This document shows positions 1 to 11,100 of a stretch of DNA of 64,000 bases, in pieces. The stretch spans positions 62,001 through 126,000 of the forward strand of contig CAJQIC010000020.1 of NCBI GenBank assembly GCA_905478335.1, read 5' to 3'. The stretch is from an uncultured Bacteroidia bacterium. GTDB lineage: Bacteria; Bacteroidota; Bacteroidia; NS11-12g; UBA9320. Under the pieces are notes generated by a model. That model saw only the letters and a program-made list of their open reading frames with translations. It ran no database searches and had not been told where the DNA came from. How positions within the stretch are numbered: position 1 is the first letter of the stretch; the number at the start of each line of letters is the position of its first letter. Both the position numbers and the translations under genes were made by a program.

Positions 1-1374
1 TTTAGGCTAACCGACGCATCAACCTATTTTAGAGGATTTTCGGTTACTGAAGCCCAATCTGTTGATCCCTTAACCCATCTGAATAGTTTCTCTGTTCATC
101 CAAGGCCCCTTATTCGCCAGGTGCTATCAAATGATACATTTAAAAGAATGTATTTGGCACATATTCGTACGATGATGGAAGAATATGTTTCGAATGATTT
201 GTACTACGAGCGTGCAAAGACAATCCAACAACTAATTCAAAGTGATGTCTTCTCAGACGTTAATAAATTTTATACGAACGCCGATTTTACCGACAACCTT
301 GATGTTACGGTTAAAGACTTAGTAGACTATCCAGGGATTAAGGATCTTATGCTCGGAAGGCAGGAGTATCTGCAATCTTACCCTGGAATTTGGGGTTATC
401 CTATGCTAGATAACGAATCTGTAAAAGAGGCTAACGACAGCACTGATGTTACAGTTGAGGTAGATGTTGGCAATCGGGTTTGGCTCTATTACAGAGCTAC
501 GGATAATGCAAAATTTGAAAAGGTTCGGATGTTTGACGATGGCCTGCACAATGACGAAAGTAACAACGACAATGTGTATGGAATTCGGGTGTCAAACACA
601 GATCTAAGGGATTATTATTTCTACGCCGAAAATGATTCGGCGGGCGCATTTTTGCCAAAAAGAGCAGCGCACGAGTACTTTTCAGTTTCTTCTGGAATGG
701 ACTTAGTGATTAACGAGATTTGTGCTAGCAATGGATCGATAATTTCAGATGAACATGGTGATTTTGATGACTGGGTTGAGCTTTACAACAATAGCGGGGT
801 GAGCATCGATCTACGTAACTACTACCTGTCTGACGACATTGCTAATCTTGCCAAATGGCAATTACCCGGTGTTGGTATTGATCCGTCGGGCTATACGCTT
901 TTTTGGTTAGACAACGAATCAGAAGAAGGGGATATGCATGCGAATTTTAAACTGTCAGCATCAGGCGAATCCCTATATCTCTCAACCAAATCAGGTGAAA
1001 TTGTTGATGCGGTATCGTTTGGGCCTCAAACTACCGATATAACGTATGGTCGAATACTGAACGGAATGGGTGATTTTACCTTAAACACACCGACACCAAG
1101 AGAACACAATAGAGCAACCAGCGACGAACAAAATACGCTGAGCTATGTGCTTTACCCTAATCCATCAGACAATGTCGTACGCCTGTTGTTTAATCAAAAA
1201 ACTTCAGGGCAAATAGATATCTTCAACCTTAATGGAAGTCGCGTGAATGATCAGGTTGATTTGTCTAACGCCTGGTCTTGTAAATACGATGTTTCCGAAA
1301 TGGTTAAGGGAATATATTTCTTAAAGGTTAGCACAGAAAATTCAGTCCTAACCAAAAAATTCATAATTAAATAA
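1..1374 (+). CDS. CotH-kinase/lamin-tail T9SS protein, 3' fragment
   Basis: The reading frame is open from base 1, so the gene begins upstream of the window. The first ~120 residues resemble the end of a spore-coat CotH protein-kinase domain (text such as HPRPLIRQVL and YLAHIRTMMEEY is typical of secreted Bacteroidota CotH proteins). A lamin-tail domain follows at roughly 700-1040 (INEICASN, DDWVELYNNS, then LRNYYLSDD). The last ~75 residues are a T9SS type A sorting domain: LYPNPSDN, a GIYFLKV strand and a basic KKFIIK end. The protein is therefore expected to be exported by T9SS and attached to or released from the cell surface. The propeller gene starts only five bases downstream, so the two are probably co-transcribed. 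The kinase active site lies outside the window, so activity cannot be judged. Confidence 0.8.
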   Translation, partial: FRLTDASTYFRGFSVTEAQSVDPLTHLNSFSVHPRPLIRQVLSNDTFKRMYLAHIRTMMEEYVSNDLYYERAKTIQQLIQSDVFSDVNKFYTNADFTDNLDVTVKDLVDYPGIKDLMLGRQEYLQSYPGIWGYPMLDNESVKEANDSTDVTVEVDVGNRVWLYYRATDNAKFEKVRMFDDGLHNDESNNDNVYGIRVSNTDLRDYYFYAENDSAGAFLPKRAAHEYFSVSSGMDLVINEICASNGSIISDEHGDFDDWVELYNNSGVSIDLRNYYLSDDIANLAKWQLPGVGIDPSGYTLFWLDNESEEGDMHANFKLSASGESLYLSTKSGEIVDAVSFGPQTTDITYGRILNGMGDFTLNTPTPREHNRATSDEQNTLSYVLYPNPSDNVVRLLFNQKTSGQIDIFNLNGSRVNDQVDLSNAWSCKYDVSEMVKGIYFLKVSTENSVLTKKFIIK

Positions 1375-1379
1375 ACGAT

Positions 1380-2609
1380 ATGATCAAAACGATAAGTTTC
1401 CTCGCATTCCTTGTTATTCATTCATTGGTGATTTCTCAAACCATTACGAACTATACAACGGCAGATGGACTGCCAGATAATGACGTAACTTGTTTGGTTC
1501 ATGATGGAAATGGAGCGATGTGGTTTGGCACGCAAAAAGGGGTGGCAAAGTTTGATGGGATTAACTGGGTCACCTACAATACCCAGTCTGATTCAGTGTT
1601 GCCACAAGATGGAATAACAGCAATCGCCATAGCAAGTAACAATGACGTTTGGATTGGAACCGATGCAGGGGCAGCGATATATGATGGCAGTGAGTGGAAG
1701 GCATATACCACAGATGACGGACTTGGAAGTAATCGAATAACCCATATCGCAGAAATGTCTAACGGAGATATTTGGTTTGCAGATTTTAATGGCGCTACGA
1801 AATACGACGGAACCTCATTTACAGCTTATGGTAGCGCAGATGGACTGCCTTTTGGTGGAGTGGTTAAAGTTGCGGAAGACAAAAATGGAGACGTGCTGAT
1901 GTGCACCGGTTTGGGCGGTTTAGTCACTTTTGATGGAACACAATTTGCGGCCTACTCTGTTGCTGAAGGTTTGGTGAGTAAAAACACGACATCTATAGCC
2001 TTAGACAATCAAGGCAATAAATGGGTTGGCACCGCGAAAGGCGTTTCGGTACTCAATGCGTCGAATCAATGGGTGACCAATCATACCCAAATGCTTGAAA
2101 TTCCAGAGCCAGATACCTTAAATCCTGTAGAGGACATAGCCATAGACAAATCGGGAACTGTTTGGGTAGGCATTTATGTGGACTATCTGGTAACCGTTGG
2201 CGGAGTTGCTTACCTTGATAACGACCAATGGATAACAATTGATGCATCAGACGGGCTTGTAGGCCCAACGATTCGTCAGATTGCGTTAGACGGACGGGAC
2301 AATCTTTGGGTAGGAACAAGTAGTGGCGTTTCAAGAATCGACAACCCAAGTTCAGCTAGTTTTATGGAAGTTGAGGCGGAACAAATTGCGGTGTATCCAA
2401 ATCCAGCAAAAACTACTGTAACCATATCTTTCAAAGACGTCATGGAGGAAAAAATGCCCATTCAAATTGTGAACCATCTGTCTCAAGTGGTTCGAACAGG
2501 AGAAATAATGAAGGGCTCCAATAGCCATACCTTTGATGTAATGAACATGAACCCAGGACTGTATTTTGTTATTTGCGATGGCATTCATAACCGCTTATTG
2601 GTAAGATAG
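1380..2609 (+). CDS. two-component-regulator-type beta-propeller protein with T9SS sorting domain
   Basis: The 409-residue product has a signal peptide (hydrophobic stretch ending near ISQT). It then has at least six repeats of the Reg_prop type, in which WFGTQKGVAKFDG, WIGTDAGAAIYDG, WFADFNGATKYDG and WVGTSSGVSRI recur about every 45-50 residues. This is the periplasmic sensor propeller found in hybrid two-component systems. Here it is not attached to any kinase and ends in a T9SS type A sorting domain (VYPNPAKTTV to GLYFVICD). It is thus a secreted stand-alone propeller, probably for protein or glycan binding. It follows the CotH-like gene by five bases. The ligand is unknown. Confidence 0.85.
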   Translation: MIKTISFLAFLVIHSLVISQTITNYTTADGLPDNDVTCLVHDGNGAMWFGTQKGVAKFDGINWVTYNTQSDSVLPQDGITAIAIASNNDVWIGTDAGAAIYDGSEWKAYTTDDGLGSNRITHIAEMSNGDIWFADFNGATKYDGTSFTAYGSADGLPFGGVVKVAEDKNGDVLMCTGLGGLVTFDGTQFAAYSVAEGLVSKNTTSIALDNQGNKWVGTAKGVSVLNASNQWVTNHTQMLEIPEPDTLNPVEDIAIDKSGTVWVGIYVDYLVTVGGVAYLDNDQWITIDASDGLVGPTIRQIALDGRDNLWVGTSSGVSRIDNPSSASFMEVEAEQIAVYPNPAKTTVTISFKDVMEEKMPIQIVNHLSQVVRTGEIMKGSNSHTFDVMNMNPGLYFVICDGIHNRLLVR

Positions 2610-2907
2610 TTTTGAGTTCGAATGGACTGAAAGCTTATGGCAAACATGGTTGTTTAGACCTTAGCTTTTTATCGATAGCAAAGTGTAATCCCCAATTTTT
2701 ATAGTTCTAATCTCTACAAGGCAACACAAGATGGTGATTTGTGGTTATAGAATGAATTCATCTTTAGGGAATTACACTCATTTTGTAGGATTACTGTCAG
2801 CAAATGGTCAGCACCAACATTTTGGTGAATAATTTGTTAATTTTGATAGCCTCGAGAATTGTGTGTTTTCGGGATAAGTAGCAGGTTTAGTTGAAAGTAT
2901 TCGAATT
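2610..2907. other. 298-base intergenic region upstream of the giant PKD gene
   Basis: No convincing ORF or RNA gene is visible. It contains a -7-type promoter match (TAATTTTG, 2838-2845) and a short palindrome ATGAATTCAT at 2752-2761 that I do not consider significant. The mRNA leader from that promoter would be about 55 nt. Confidence 0.5.
2838..2845 (+). promoter_or_regulatory. candidate -7 element for the PKD-repeat gene
   Basis: TAATTTTG matches the Bacteroidota -7 consensus TANNTTTG exactly. The nearest TTTG (2821-2824) is only 13 bases upstream, shorter than the usual 19-21, so the -33 element is weak or absent. Confidence 0.4.
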
Positions 2908-5900
2908 ATGGAAAAGGCATATTACCACAATGACTATTTTTCACATGGCAAGACCCTTGTGAAGAATGTTTTGAAAGGTCTTGGATTGTTATTATTCACC
3001 ATCTTGGTGCAAACAGGGAATCTTAGTCATGCTCAAAGCTCAAACAAAGGGACAGAGTTCTGGATTGGGTTTCCAAATCACGCAGAAGGAACTCAGGCTG
3101 GGTTATATCTTTACATCACAGGAGACTCAAACGCCACAGGAACTGTATCCGTGCCTGGCCAAAGCTGGTCGACTACATTCAGTGTAACCGCAAATGCTAT
3201 GACACTTGTTGCTGTTCCATCAAACATAGCCTACATGAGTTGTTCTGATTGTATCGAGGACAAGGGAATTAAGGTGTCAACAAATAAAAAAGTGGTTGTC
3301 TATTCTCACATTTATAGACAGTACAGATCCGATGCCACGTTGGTACTGCCTACAAGAACCTTAGGTAAAAAATATTACTGCATGTCATACGAGCAGCTAT
3401 GGACGTCAGAACGTTCTCAATTTATGGTGATTGCTGCCAAAGACGATACAAAAGTTCGGATAACTCCTTCAGTGGCTTTGAGAAAGTCTGGAGGTGGAAC
3501 CCATGCAAAAGGAACGCCATACGAAGTGACTCTTGACGCTGGTGAATGTTACCAAGGAAGAGCGAATTCGTCTGGATCGGCCGAAGACGTTTCAGGTACT
3601 TTGATTGAGGTAATTGATACTGGATCTACTGCAAATTGCAGAACGGTTGCTGTTTTTTCTGGAAGTTCTGGAACCCACTTAGGTTGTAACAATAGATGGC
3701 AAAATTCTCGTGACAATTTATACCAACAAATGTATCCGACTAAATCGTGGGGTCAGCGTTTTATTACAGTTCCATTTAGAGGAATGAATGGAGACGATAT
3801 TCGAATTTTGGCTTCGGAAGATAATTCAACTGTTACGGTAATTAACAAAACTGGGGCTCCAAATAATTATTATTTGGATAAAGGCGAATACTACAGCTTG
3901 GAAGATGTAAAAGAAGAAAAGTACATTATCTGCGACAAGCCAATCATGGTAGCACAATACCAGCAATCCCAAAGGTGTAATAGCAACAGTACGGGTGATC
4001 CGTCTATGACGATTCTCAATCCGATTGAACAAACATTAAAAAATATCACGGTGTATTCTTCGGAGTATGAAGATATTAGATCACATTACATCAATGTTAT
4101 AATACCGTCGGCAGGTGTTAGTAGTTTTAGAATTGATGGTAAAACAGCTAGTTTTACCAAAGTTGCGAAGTACCAAACCTATTCTTTCGCTCAGATATCA
4201 GTGACCAAAGGGAACCACATCATGAGCTCAGATGTAGGCTTCAACGCAGTGGCGTATGGTTTTGGGAGATATGAAAGTTATGGATACTCTGCTGGTGCAA
4301 ACGTAAAAGATTTGACGGCAGTTGCTGAATTAGAGAATTCTGCAAAAAATGATGAAATTACACTTTGTCTTGGCCAAGAAGCGTCATTCAAAGGAAGCGC
4401 AGAATACAGTGCAAAAAGTTGGCTTTGGGACTTTGGAGATGGAGATACGTCTACTACGCAAAGTCCAAAACATACCTACTCGGATACTGGAACTTATGAA
4501 GTGAAACTTAAGGTGTTTAAACCTGCGGATGATGGTTGTTCCGTTTATGATTCTTCCGTCTTGGAGGTTAAGGTTAATGCACCGCCTGTGGCACGTATTC
4601 ATTATGACGCATTATGTGAAGACATGTCGATTAGGTTCGAAGATTCAACCATAGTGCCATTTGGCGAAACACAGTTGTTTAGTCAATTTACCTTTCACGA
4701 TAACCAAAACGTTTACGCCAAATTTGCCAATAAGACTTACGATAGTTCAGATAAATACTACATACGATTAATTGCTGGAACGGAAAACCAATGCCGTGAT
4801 ACGTTCATTGACTCTATTTTTATCAGTCCTGCACCCGTCGCATCATTTAATATCGACAATGCATGTAGTTTAGACACGTCTGAATTTACAAATACGAGCA
4901 CGGTAAAAACGGGTGGATTCGCTTCGTATAAATGGTATTTTGGCGATGGTGATTCCAGTACAGTTGGCTCACCTAAACACTTCTACCAAGACTCTGGTAC
5001 GTATGCTATCCAGTTCGATATTGTAAGTGACAGCGGTTGTACGGCTTCTGCATATGATACCATAATCAAATACGAACAATATACCATTGACTTTGCCTAT
5101 GCCGATACCTGCGCAGGTTTGACGGTTGATTTGGTCAATATTTCAGCCAGTCAAGGAGGCTCTCTGCAAAACTGGAAATGGAAGTTCCATGATGGAACGA
5201 TTGCAACGTCAAAAGACACGGCGTATAAGTATGCCACACCAGGAAACTATGATGTTTGGTTGGTAGGTAGTCTCGACACTGTTTGTCGTGACTCCGTAGT
5301 ACACACCATAACAGTAGATCCAAACGTTTCTGCTGACTTTGGCTTATCGTCTAATTGTTTTGTTGATACCATTACATTTACCAATACATCAACGATTACA
5401 GGCGGCGTAATGGCGGAATCGTATTGGGATTTTGACGACGGACTAACGTCTACGCAAGACACGGCTAAAGTGAAGTATGCGTCCAAAGGGTCTAAAGATA
5501 TTGAGTTAATTGCCGTAACAGATCAAGGTTGCAGGGATACTGCCACGTTGTCAATAATGATTTATGATCCGAAAATTATTGGATTTAACATTCCAAACAT
5601 TTGTCAAAACACAGACGCTGAAATAGCAGCGATTTTAGACTTGGACGGTGACACGGTTAAATCTTGGGATTGGACTGCTGACGGAACTACATTTACAACA
5701 GACACGGTTAAAATTAATAAAGCAAGTACAGGACGGTACGAGGTATCACTAGACATAGTTACCAAGTTTAACTGTAAGATTAGCCATCTAGATTCTTTCA
5801 ATATATACGCAACACCGGTGGCAGACTTTACTGTAGATCCAGTATGTATTGGTGAAGACTTGGTGCCTGTGAATACGAGTTCAATAGAGGCAGGTGAATC

Positions 5901-7092
5901 CATTACTGGATTTAATTGGTACTTGGACAATGTATCAGCGTCGTCTGCTCAAAACCCATCAATACCTACAACAACTGTTGGCACGAACTCACTTCGTCTG
6001 AACGTGACTAGCTCTACTGGTTGTCCAGGATCAAAAATTGTTGACGTTGAAGTATATCCTAAGCCAGTTCCTAGTTTTACGTATGCAGACACTTGTTTTG
6101 AAGATAATACGACATTTACATCTGGTTCTACGATTTCTAGTGGCAGTATAACAAGCGAAGATTGGACCTACGACGATGGCACAACAACCTCAGGTTCTGT
6201 TGTTTCCAGATTCTTAAGTGCTCCTGCAGAGTATTCAATAAAGTTAGTGGCGACATCAGGTTTTGGGTGTAAAGATTCAATTTCAAAAAGCTTTTCTATC
6301 GCACCGCTACCAATGATTGATATCGTTGCAGACCCTATTTCTGGATGTCAACCGCTATTGGTGAATTTCACAAATAATTCGTCAATTGGTACGGGTGCAA
6401 TCACCGACTTTAACTTTGATTTTGGTGACGGCATTACTTCAACCGCTGTTAGCCCAAGTAACGTATACCAAACACCAGGATCATTTGTGGTAGTAGTTGA
6501 CGCATTAAGCGCAGCTGGTTGTAGAGATACACTGACTTTGGCAAACCCAGTAGACGTTTTACCTAAGCCGGTAGCATCGTTTACTTTTACGCCAGACGAG
6601 CCAAGTTTATTGGAGCCAGAAATTCAATTTGTTAATACGTCATCGCCAGATGCTGTAACCTTTAATTGGTTTATAACGGATGGTACTACCCACTCTGGAC
6701 CAATCGTAGATCATACATTAGAGCCAGGCGATTATGTGGCTACTTTAATCGCGACTGCGGCCAATGGATGTAGCGATACGGCCGAGCAAAGTGTTTATGT
6801 AAAACTGGACTTCTTCTTACATGCTCCGACAGCATTCTCGCCTAATGGAGATTTGATCAATGACTTATTTGGTATTGACGGCATGGTTGCCGAAGTTCAA
6901 GGCTACACCATGGAGATCTTCAATACTTGGGGAGAACAAGTATTCTACTCGGACAATCCAATAGAAAAGTGGGATGGCACGGTAAATGGGAAAGAAACAC
7001 ACACAGGTACGTATGTTTACATCGTACGGTATAGAAACATCGAAACAGACCGTTGGGAAACCATCAACGGAGTACTAACGGTAGTACGCTAA
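2908..7092 (+). CDS. giant PKD-repeat surface protein, T9SS type B (gliding-motility-type) C-terminus
   Basis: The 1394-residue product has a long n-region and a hydrophobic signal segment at about residues 20-43 ending SHAQ. Residues ~47-440 begin GTEFWIGFPNH and resemble the IgGFc-binding-type N-terminal domain of Bacteroidota adhesins. About ten PKD/Ig-like repeats follow (WDFGDGDTS, WYFGDGDSS and similar cores). Nine of them carry one Cys near the repeat start and a second just before the end (for example NAC to SGC, DTC to FGC), consistent with a disulfide staple in each repeat. The last ~90 residues form the type B sorting domain: FSPNGDLINDLFGI, FNTWGEQVF, WDGTVNGK, GTYVYIV. The protein is likely a long extracellular adhesin or stalk. 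The start ATG at 2908 is the first in frame before the signal segment. Confidence 0.88.
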   Translation: MEKAYYHNDYFSHGKTLVKNVLKGLGLLLFTILVQTGNLSHAQSSNKGTEFWIGFPNHAEGTQAGLYLYITGDSNATGTVSVPGQSWSTTFSVTANAMTLVAVPSNIAYMSCSDCIEDKGIKVSTNKKVVVYSHIYRQYRSDATLVLPTRTLGKKYYCMSYEQLWTSERSQFMVIAAKDDTKVRITPSVALRKSGGGTHAKGTPYEVTLDAGECYQGRANSSGSAEDVSGTLIEVIDTGSTANCRTVAVFSGSSGTHLGCNNRWQNSRDNLYQQMYPTKSWGQRFITVPFRGMNGDDIRILASEDNSTVTVINKTGAPNNYYLDKGEYYSLEDVKEEKYIICDKPIMVAQYQQSQRCNSNSTGDPSMTILNPIEQTLKNITVYSSEYEDIRSHYINVIIPSAGVSSFRIDGKTASFTKVAKYQTYSFAQISVTKGNHIMSSDVGFNAVAYGFGRYESYGYSAGANVKDLTAVAELENSAKNDEITLCLGQEASFKGSAEYSAKSWLWDFGDGDTSTTQSPKHTYSDTGTYEVKLKVFKPADDGCSVYDSSVLEVKVNAPPVARIHYDALCEDMSIRFEDSTIVPFGETQLFSQFTFHDNQNVYAKFANKTYDSSDKYYIRLIAGTENQCRDTFIDSIFISPAPVASFNIDNACSLDTSEFTNTSTVKTGGFASYKWYFGDGDSSTVGSPKHFYQDSGTYAIQFDIVSDSGCTASAYDTIIKYEQYTIDFAYADTCAGLTVDLVNISASQGGSLQNWKWKFHDGTIATSKDTAYKYATPGNYDVWLVGSLDTVCRDSVVHTITVDPNVSADFGLSSNCFVDTITFTNTSTITGGVMAESYWDFDDGLTSTQDTAKVKYASKGSKDIELIAVTDQGCRDTATLSIMIYDPKIIGFNIPNICQNTDAEIAAILDLDGDTVKSWDWTADGTTFTTDTVKINKASTGRYEVSLDIVTKFNCKISHLDSFNIYATPVADFTVDPVCIGEDLVPVNTSSIEAGESITGFNWYLDNVSASSAQNPSIPTTTVGTNSLRLNVTSSTGCPGSKIVDVEVYPKPVPSFTYADTCFEDNTTFTSGSTISSGSITSEDWTYDDGTTTSGSVVSRFLSAPAEYSIKLVATSGFGCKDSISKSFSIAPLPMIDIVADPISGCQPLLVNFTNNSSIGTGAITDFNFDFGDGITSTAVSPSNVYQTPGSFVVVVDALSAAGCRDTLTLANPVDVLPKPVASFTFTPDEPSLLEPEIQFVNTSSPDAVTFNWFITDGTTHSGPIVDHTLEPGDYVATLIATAANGCSDTAEQSVYVKLDFFLHAPTAFSPNGDLINDLFGIDGMVAEVQGYTMEIFNTWGEQVFYSDNPIEKWDGTVNGKETHTGTYVYIVRYRNIETDRWETINGVLTVVR

Positions 7093-7131
7093 CTGTTTGT
7101 GATAAGACATAGTTTCTTTCATCGATTTATA

Positions 7132-7139
7132 TAACTTTG
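7132..7139 (+). promoter_or_regulatory. candidate -7 element for sucD
   Basis: TAACTTTG fits TANNTTTG and lies 23 bases before the sucD start, giving a short leader of about 18-20 nt. No TTTG lies at the usual 19-21 base spacing. Confidence 0.5.
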
Positions 7140-7162
7140 CCCGCTCAAACGGATAGCAAAAT

Positions 7163-8032
7163 ATGAGCGTTTTAGTCAACAAAGACTCAAAGATTATTGT
7201 TCAAGGTTTCACTGGAGGCGAAGGAACTTTCCACGCTGGTCAGATGATTGAATACGGCACTCAGGTTGTGGGTGGTGTAACACCAGGAAAAGGTGGTCAA
7301 ATACACCTAGACAAACCTGTTTTCAATACGGTTGCAGAGGCAGTCAGCATTACAGGCGCCGATGTAAGTATCATCTTTGTTCCACCTGCTTTTGCAGCAG
7401 ATGCAATAATGGAAGCAGCGGATGCTGGTATCAAGGTTATCGTTTGTATCACTGAAGGAATTCCAACGAAAGACATGATTACGGTTAAGGCTTATTTAAG
7501 CGACAAGGACTGTAGAATGGTTGGACCAAATTGTCCTGGAGTGATGACTGCAGGAGAAGCCAAAGTTGGTATTATGCCAGGGTTTATTTTTAAGCCAGGA
7601 AGAATAGGCATCGTTTCCAAATCAGGAACATTGACCTATGAAGCAGTTGATCAAATCACTAAAGCTGGGTTAGGTCAATCTACAGCTATCGGCATTGGTG
7701 GTGATCCAATTATTGGGACGTCTACCAAAGAAGCTGTTGAATTATTAATGAATGATCCTGAAACGGATGGAATCATTATGATTGGAGAGATTGGCGGAAG
7801 TATGGAAGCTGAAGCAGCGCGCTGGATAAAAGAAAACGGAACCAAGCCTGTAGTTGGGTTTATTGCTGGCGAAACTGCGCCTAAGGGACGTAGAATGGGT
7901 CATGCAGGAGCTATTGTAGGAGGAAAGGATGATACGGCCGCAGCTAAGAAAGCGATAATGCGGGATTGTGGTATTCACGTGGTGGATTCACCTGCTCATA
8001 TCGGTATAAAAATGGCTGAGGTGCTTAGTTAG
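7163..8032 (+). CDS. sucD: succinate--CoA ligase, alpha subunit (SucD)
   Basis: This 289-residue protein has the normal length of the ADP/GDP-forming succinyl-CoA synthetase alpha chain. It catalyses succinyl-CoA + NDP + Pi = succinate + CoA + NTP in the TCA cycle, together with SucC, which is not in this window. The N-terminal CoA-binding Rossmann region contains [12 protein letters not shown]. The conserved MVGPNCPGV and [13 protein letters not shown] segments are present, and the phospho-accepting histidine lies in [10 protein letters not shown] near residue 245. The start is supported by a -7 element 23 bases upstream. A strong intrinsic terminator follows, so it is transcribed as a single gene here. 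Confidence 0.97.
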   Translation: MSVLVNKDSKIIVQGFTGGEGTFHAGQMIEYGTQVVGGVTPGKGGQIHLDKPVFNTVAEAVSITGADVSIIFVPPAFAADAIMEAADAGIKVIVCITEGIPTKDMITVKAYLSDKDCRMVGPNCPGVMTAGEAKVGIMPGFIFKPGRIGIVSKSGTLTYEAVDQITKAGLGQSTAIGIGGDPIIGTSTKEAVELLMNDPETDGIIMIGEIGGSMEAEAARWIKENGTKPVVGFIAGETAPKGRRMGHAGAIVGGKDDTAAAKKAIMRDCGIHVVDSPAHIGIKMAEVLS

Positions 8033-8055
8033 GTATTATTTAGAACATATTATAC

Positions 8056-8085
8056 AGCCCAACTCTCACCAGTTGGGCTTTTTTT
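8056..8085 (+). terminator. intrinsic terminator after sucD
   Basis: Perfect 9-bp stem AGCCCAACT (8056-8064) / AGTTGGGCT (8071-8079) with a six-base loop, followed by a T-run at 8080-8085. It lies 24 bases after the sucD stop. Confidence 0.93.
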
Positions 8086-8150
8086 ATATTTCTGATTTAT
8101 ATTCGTAACAAGCTACTACCCATATCTGAAATTTACGAATATCTAATGCT

Positions 8151-11100
8151 ATGAATGAGTCGATTCAAAAGATTTTAATTGGAAGTATACTGACAATTTG
8201 CGTCGTAGGGGGACTCTTTTTTGGATTAAATCGAATAGTAGAGGAGGTTGATGTAATGCCATCCGCCGAGTTTAAAAGAAAGGATCTAAAAGATAGGATT
8301 GATTTGGCGTTTCAACAAGAATTTGATCGAACCAAGGATCCGATAATTAATAGAGTTCCACGAGAACGCCTTCTAGATGCATATGAGGTAATAAGAGAAC
8401 AAGAAGCCAGACAAGGTAAAGCTGCAATTAGTGGAATTACATGGTCTGAACGTGGACCAAACAATGTAGGTGGACGTAATCGCGTAATCATGTTTGATGC
8501 GTCTGATGTGACTAACAAAACAGTTTTTGTTGGCTCTGTGGCTGGAGGGTTATGGAAGACAACAAATATTTACGCGAGTCAGGTTGAATGGACGCCGGTT
8601 AACGACTTTTTTAGCAATATGGCTGTAACGTCTTTAGCCCAAGACCCAACAAACCCGGCCATAATGTATTTTGGGACTGGGGAGGGTTATTTTAACTCTG
8701 ATGCGGTACAAGGAGATGGAATTTGGAAAAGTACAGACACGGGTTCGACCTGGTCTCAGTTAGCTGCGACAACAGGTGACAATTTTTCATATGTAAATAA
8801 ACTAATCGTCGATGGATCGGGCAATTTAATTGCTGGAACCAAAGGGTATTATATCAACAACGGTGGTGTTTATAGATCTACAAATGGAGGAACCTCTTTT
8901 TCCGAGGTATTAGAACGTTATACGGCCACGAGTACTGACGAGTATGACAGGTGTGCCGACATTGAGATGGCTGCAGATGGAAAAACGTTTTATGCTTCCA
9001 TGGGTATATTCACAGCAGATGGAATTTTTAAGTCATCTGATTCTGCAAAAACATGGACGAGAATCTACGATGCCGATTCAGCAGGTGAAGAAAGGATAGA
9101 TCTCGTTTGTGCACCATCTAACTCGAGTTATATCTATGCCTTGGTTCAAGGCTCAGGAAGCAGTATTAAGAAAATAATGAAGTCTACAGATGGAGGAAGT
9201 ACATGGACTTCGTGTACGACTATCTCGTGGAATGATCAATGCTCTAGTGCTTCAACAGATTTTACGCGAAATCAGGCTTGGTACAATTTGGCATCTGTGG
9301 TAGATCCAGATGATGAGGATATATTATATGTTGGAGGAATAAATTTGTTTAGGACCGATAACGGCGGAACTAGTTGGTCTCAGCTCTCATCTTGGGTAGG
9401 GTGTGGTGGTTATTCAGAAGTTCATTCTGATCACCATATATTGGTTTTCGCACCTGGTAGCTCAGACACTTTGATAAACGGGAATGACGGTGGTGTTTAT
9501 ATAACGGAAAACAGTCAAGCATCGCCACCGACTTGGACTATGATAAATAATGGATTTAACGTCACACAGTTTTATGCTGGGGCCATTCATCCCACGGCAT
9601 TAAATTCTTATTTCTTAACAGGGTCACAAGATAACGGGTCACAACGTTTTCAATTTGGAGGAATTAACTCGACAGATGAGGTGACTGGAGGTGATGGTGG
9701 ATATTGTCACATTGATCAGGAGGATCCAGATACCCAAATTACGGCTTATACGTATAATAATATTAGGATTTCTACAGATGGTTTTAACACATATACCTCA
9801 TACAGCAGTAGTGTAGGGAACTTTATTAATGCATCGGATTATGATAGCGATAACAAAATATTGTACTCTAGTAGTAATTCAGGCACAATTTATCGTTGGT
9901 CTAACATAGGTGGAACACCAAGTACTAGCAATCTGTCCGTCTCGGCAATGAATAGCAGCCAGGCTTCAGCAATTCTTGTTTCACCGAACGACCCTACAAC
10001 GATCTATGTCGGCACTGAGGCAGGAAGAGTAGTACGTATAACTGACGCCAATGGAAGCCATACAGGTACAAATATCTCTACTGGTCTACCTTCAAGTGTT
10101 ACAGTTTCGTCTATTGCAGAAGATCCATTTGATCCGGGACACTTGCTAGCTACTTACTCAAATTATGGGACGACGAGTGTTTGGGAAACCACAGACACCG
10201 GTTCGTCATGGAGCTCAGTTGAAGGAAACCTTCCTGACATGCCAATTCGATGGGCAATCTTCAGCCCATGGGGTGGCGACAGCGCTCTACTTGCCACAGA
10301 GCTAGGTGTTTGGAGTACAACAAACTTAAATTCTGGAGGGACAACAGATTGGGCAGTAACCAATACTGGTCTTGCGAATTGCAGGGTAGATATGTTGCAG
10401 TTTCGCGAATCAGACTCGCTATTGTTAGCAGCAACACATGGTAGAGGGGTTTTTACCACTTCATATTTTTCAGAAAGGATTGTTTCACAAATAGGATGTA
10501 AAAATATTGCATACGTTGGTGAGGAGATCAGCTTTTATGACAACTCATATGGTGCAACAAGCTGGAGTTGGGATTTCGAGAATGACGGCAATGCCGAGTC
10601 TACGGCCCAAAATCCAACCTACACATTCGGTAAAGGCGGTTTATATACAGTGAAGTTGACAATCAATGGAACTACTTCCTCTACTACAACTGTTCAAATT
10701 TTGCCAAATCTGGGTGTTCCTTATGCAACCTCTGATGGAGGTGATATGGAGTCTAACGCATGGCATTTTGGGGGACGAATCTTAGAAGGTGGAAGTCAAT
10801 TGTGGGAGAGAGGTGGACCAAGCTCAAATACGTTTACGTCGTCTTACCACAATGGATCAAACGCCTGGGTGACCGTTTTAGATGGGGATTTGTATGAAGC
10901 AAATGTAAAGTCTGAACTGCTTAGCCCAAACTTCAACTTTTCAAGTTCTGGAACGTATACTTTAAGCTTTATTAAAAGCATGCACTATCGATATCCTAAT
11001 GCCCCATTTGCCGTCCAAGTTCACTACTCAACTGATAAAGGGAAGAACTGGGCGCGATTGGGCTCTGATACATCAACTACTGCTGGCACTAATTGGTACA

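Noticed and set aside
2752-2761. Palindrome ATGAATTCAT in the intergenic region
   Set aside because: Ten bases in AT-rich DNA is expected by chance, and it is not next to a promoter.
4380-6800. PKD repeats as a recent DNA tandem duplication
   Set aside because: The repeats are similar only at protein level; the nucleotide sequences are diverged.
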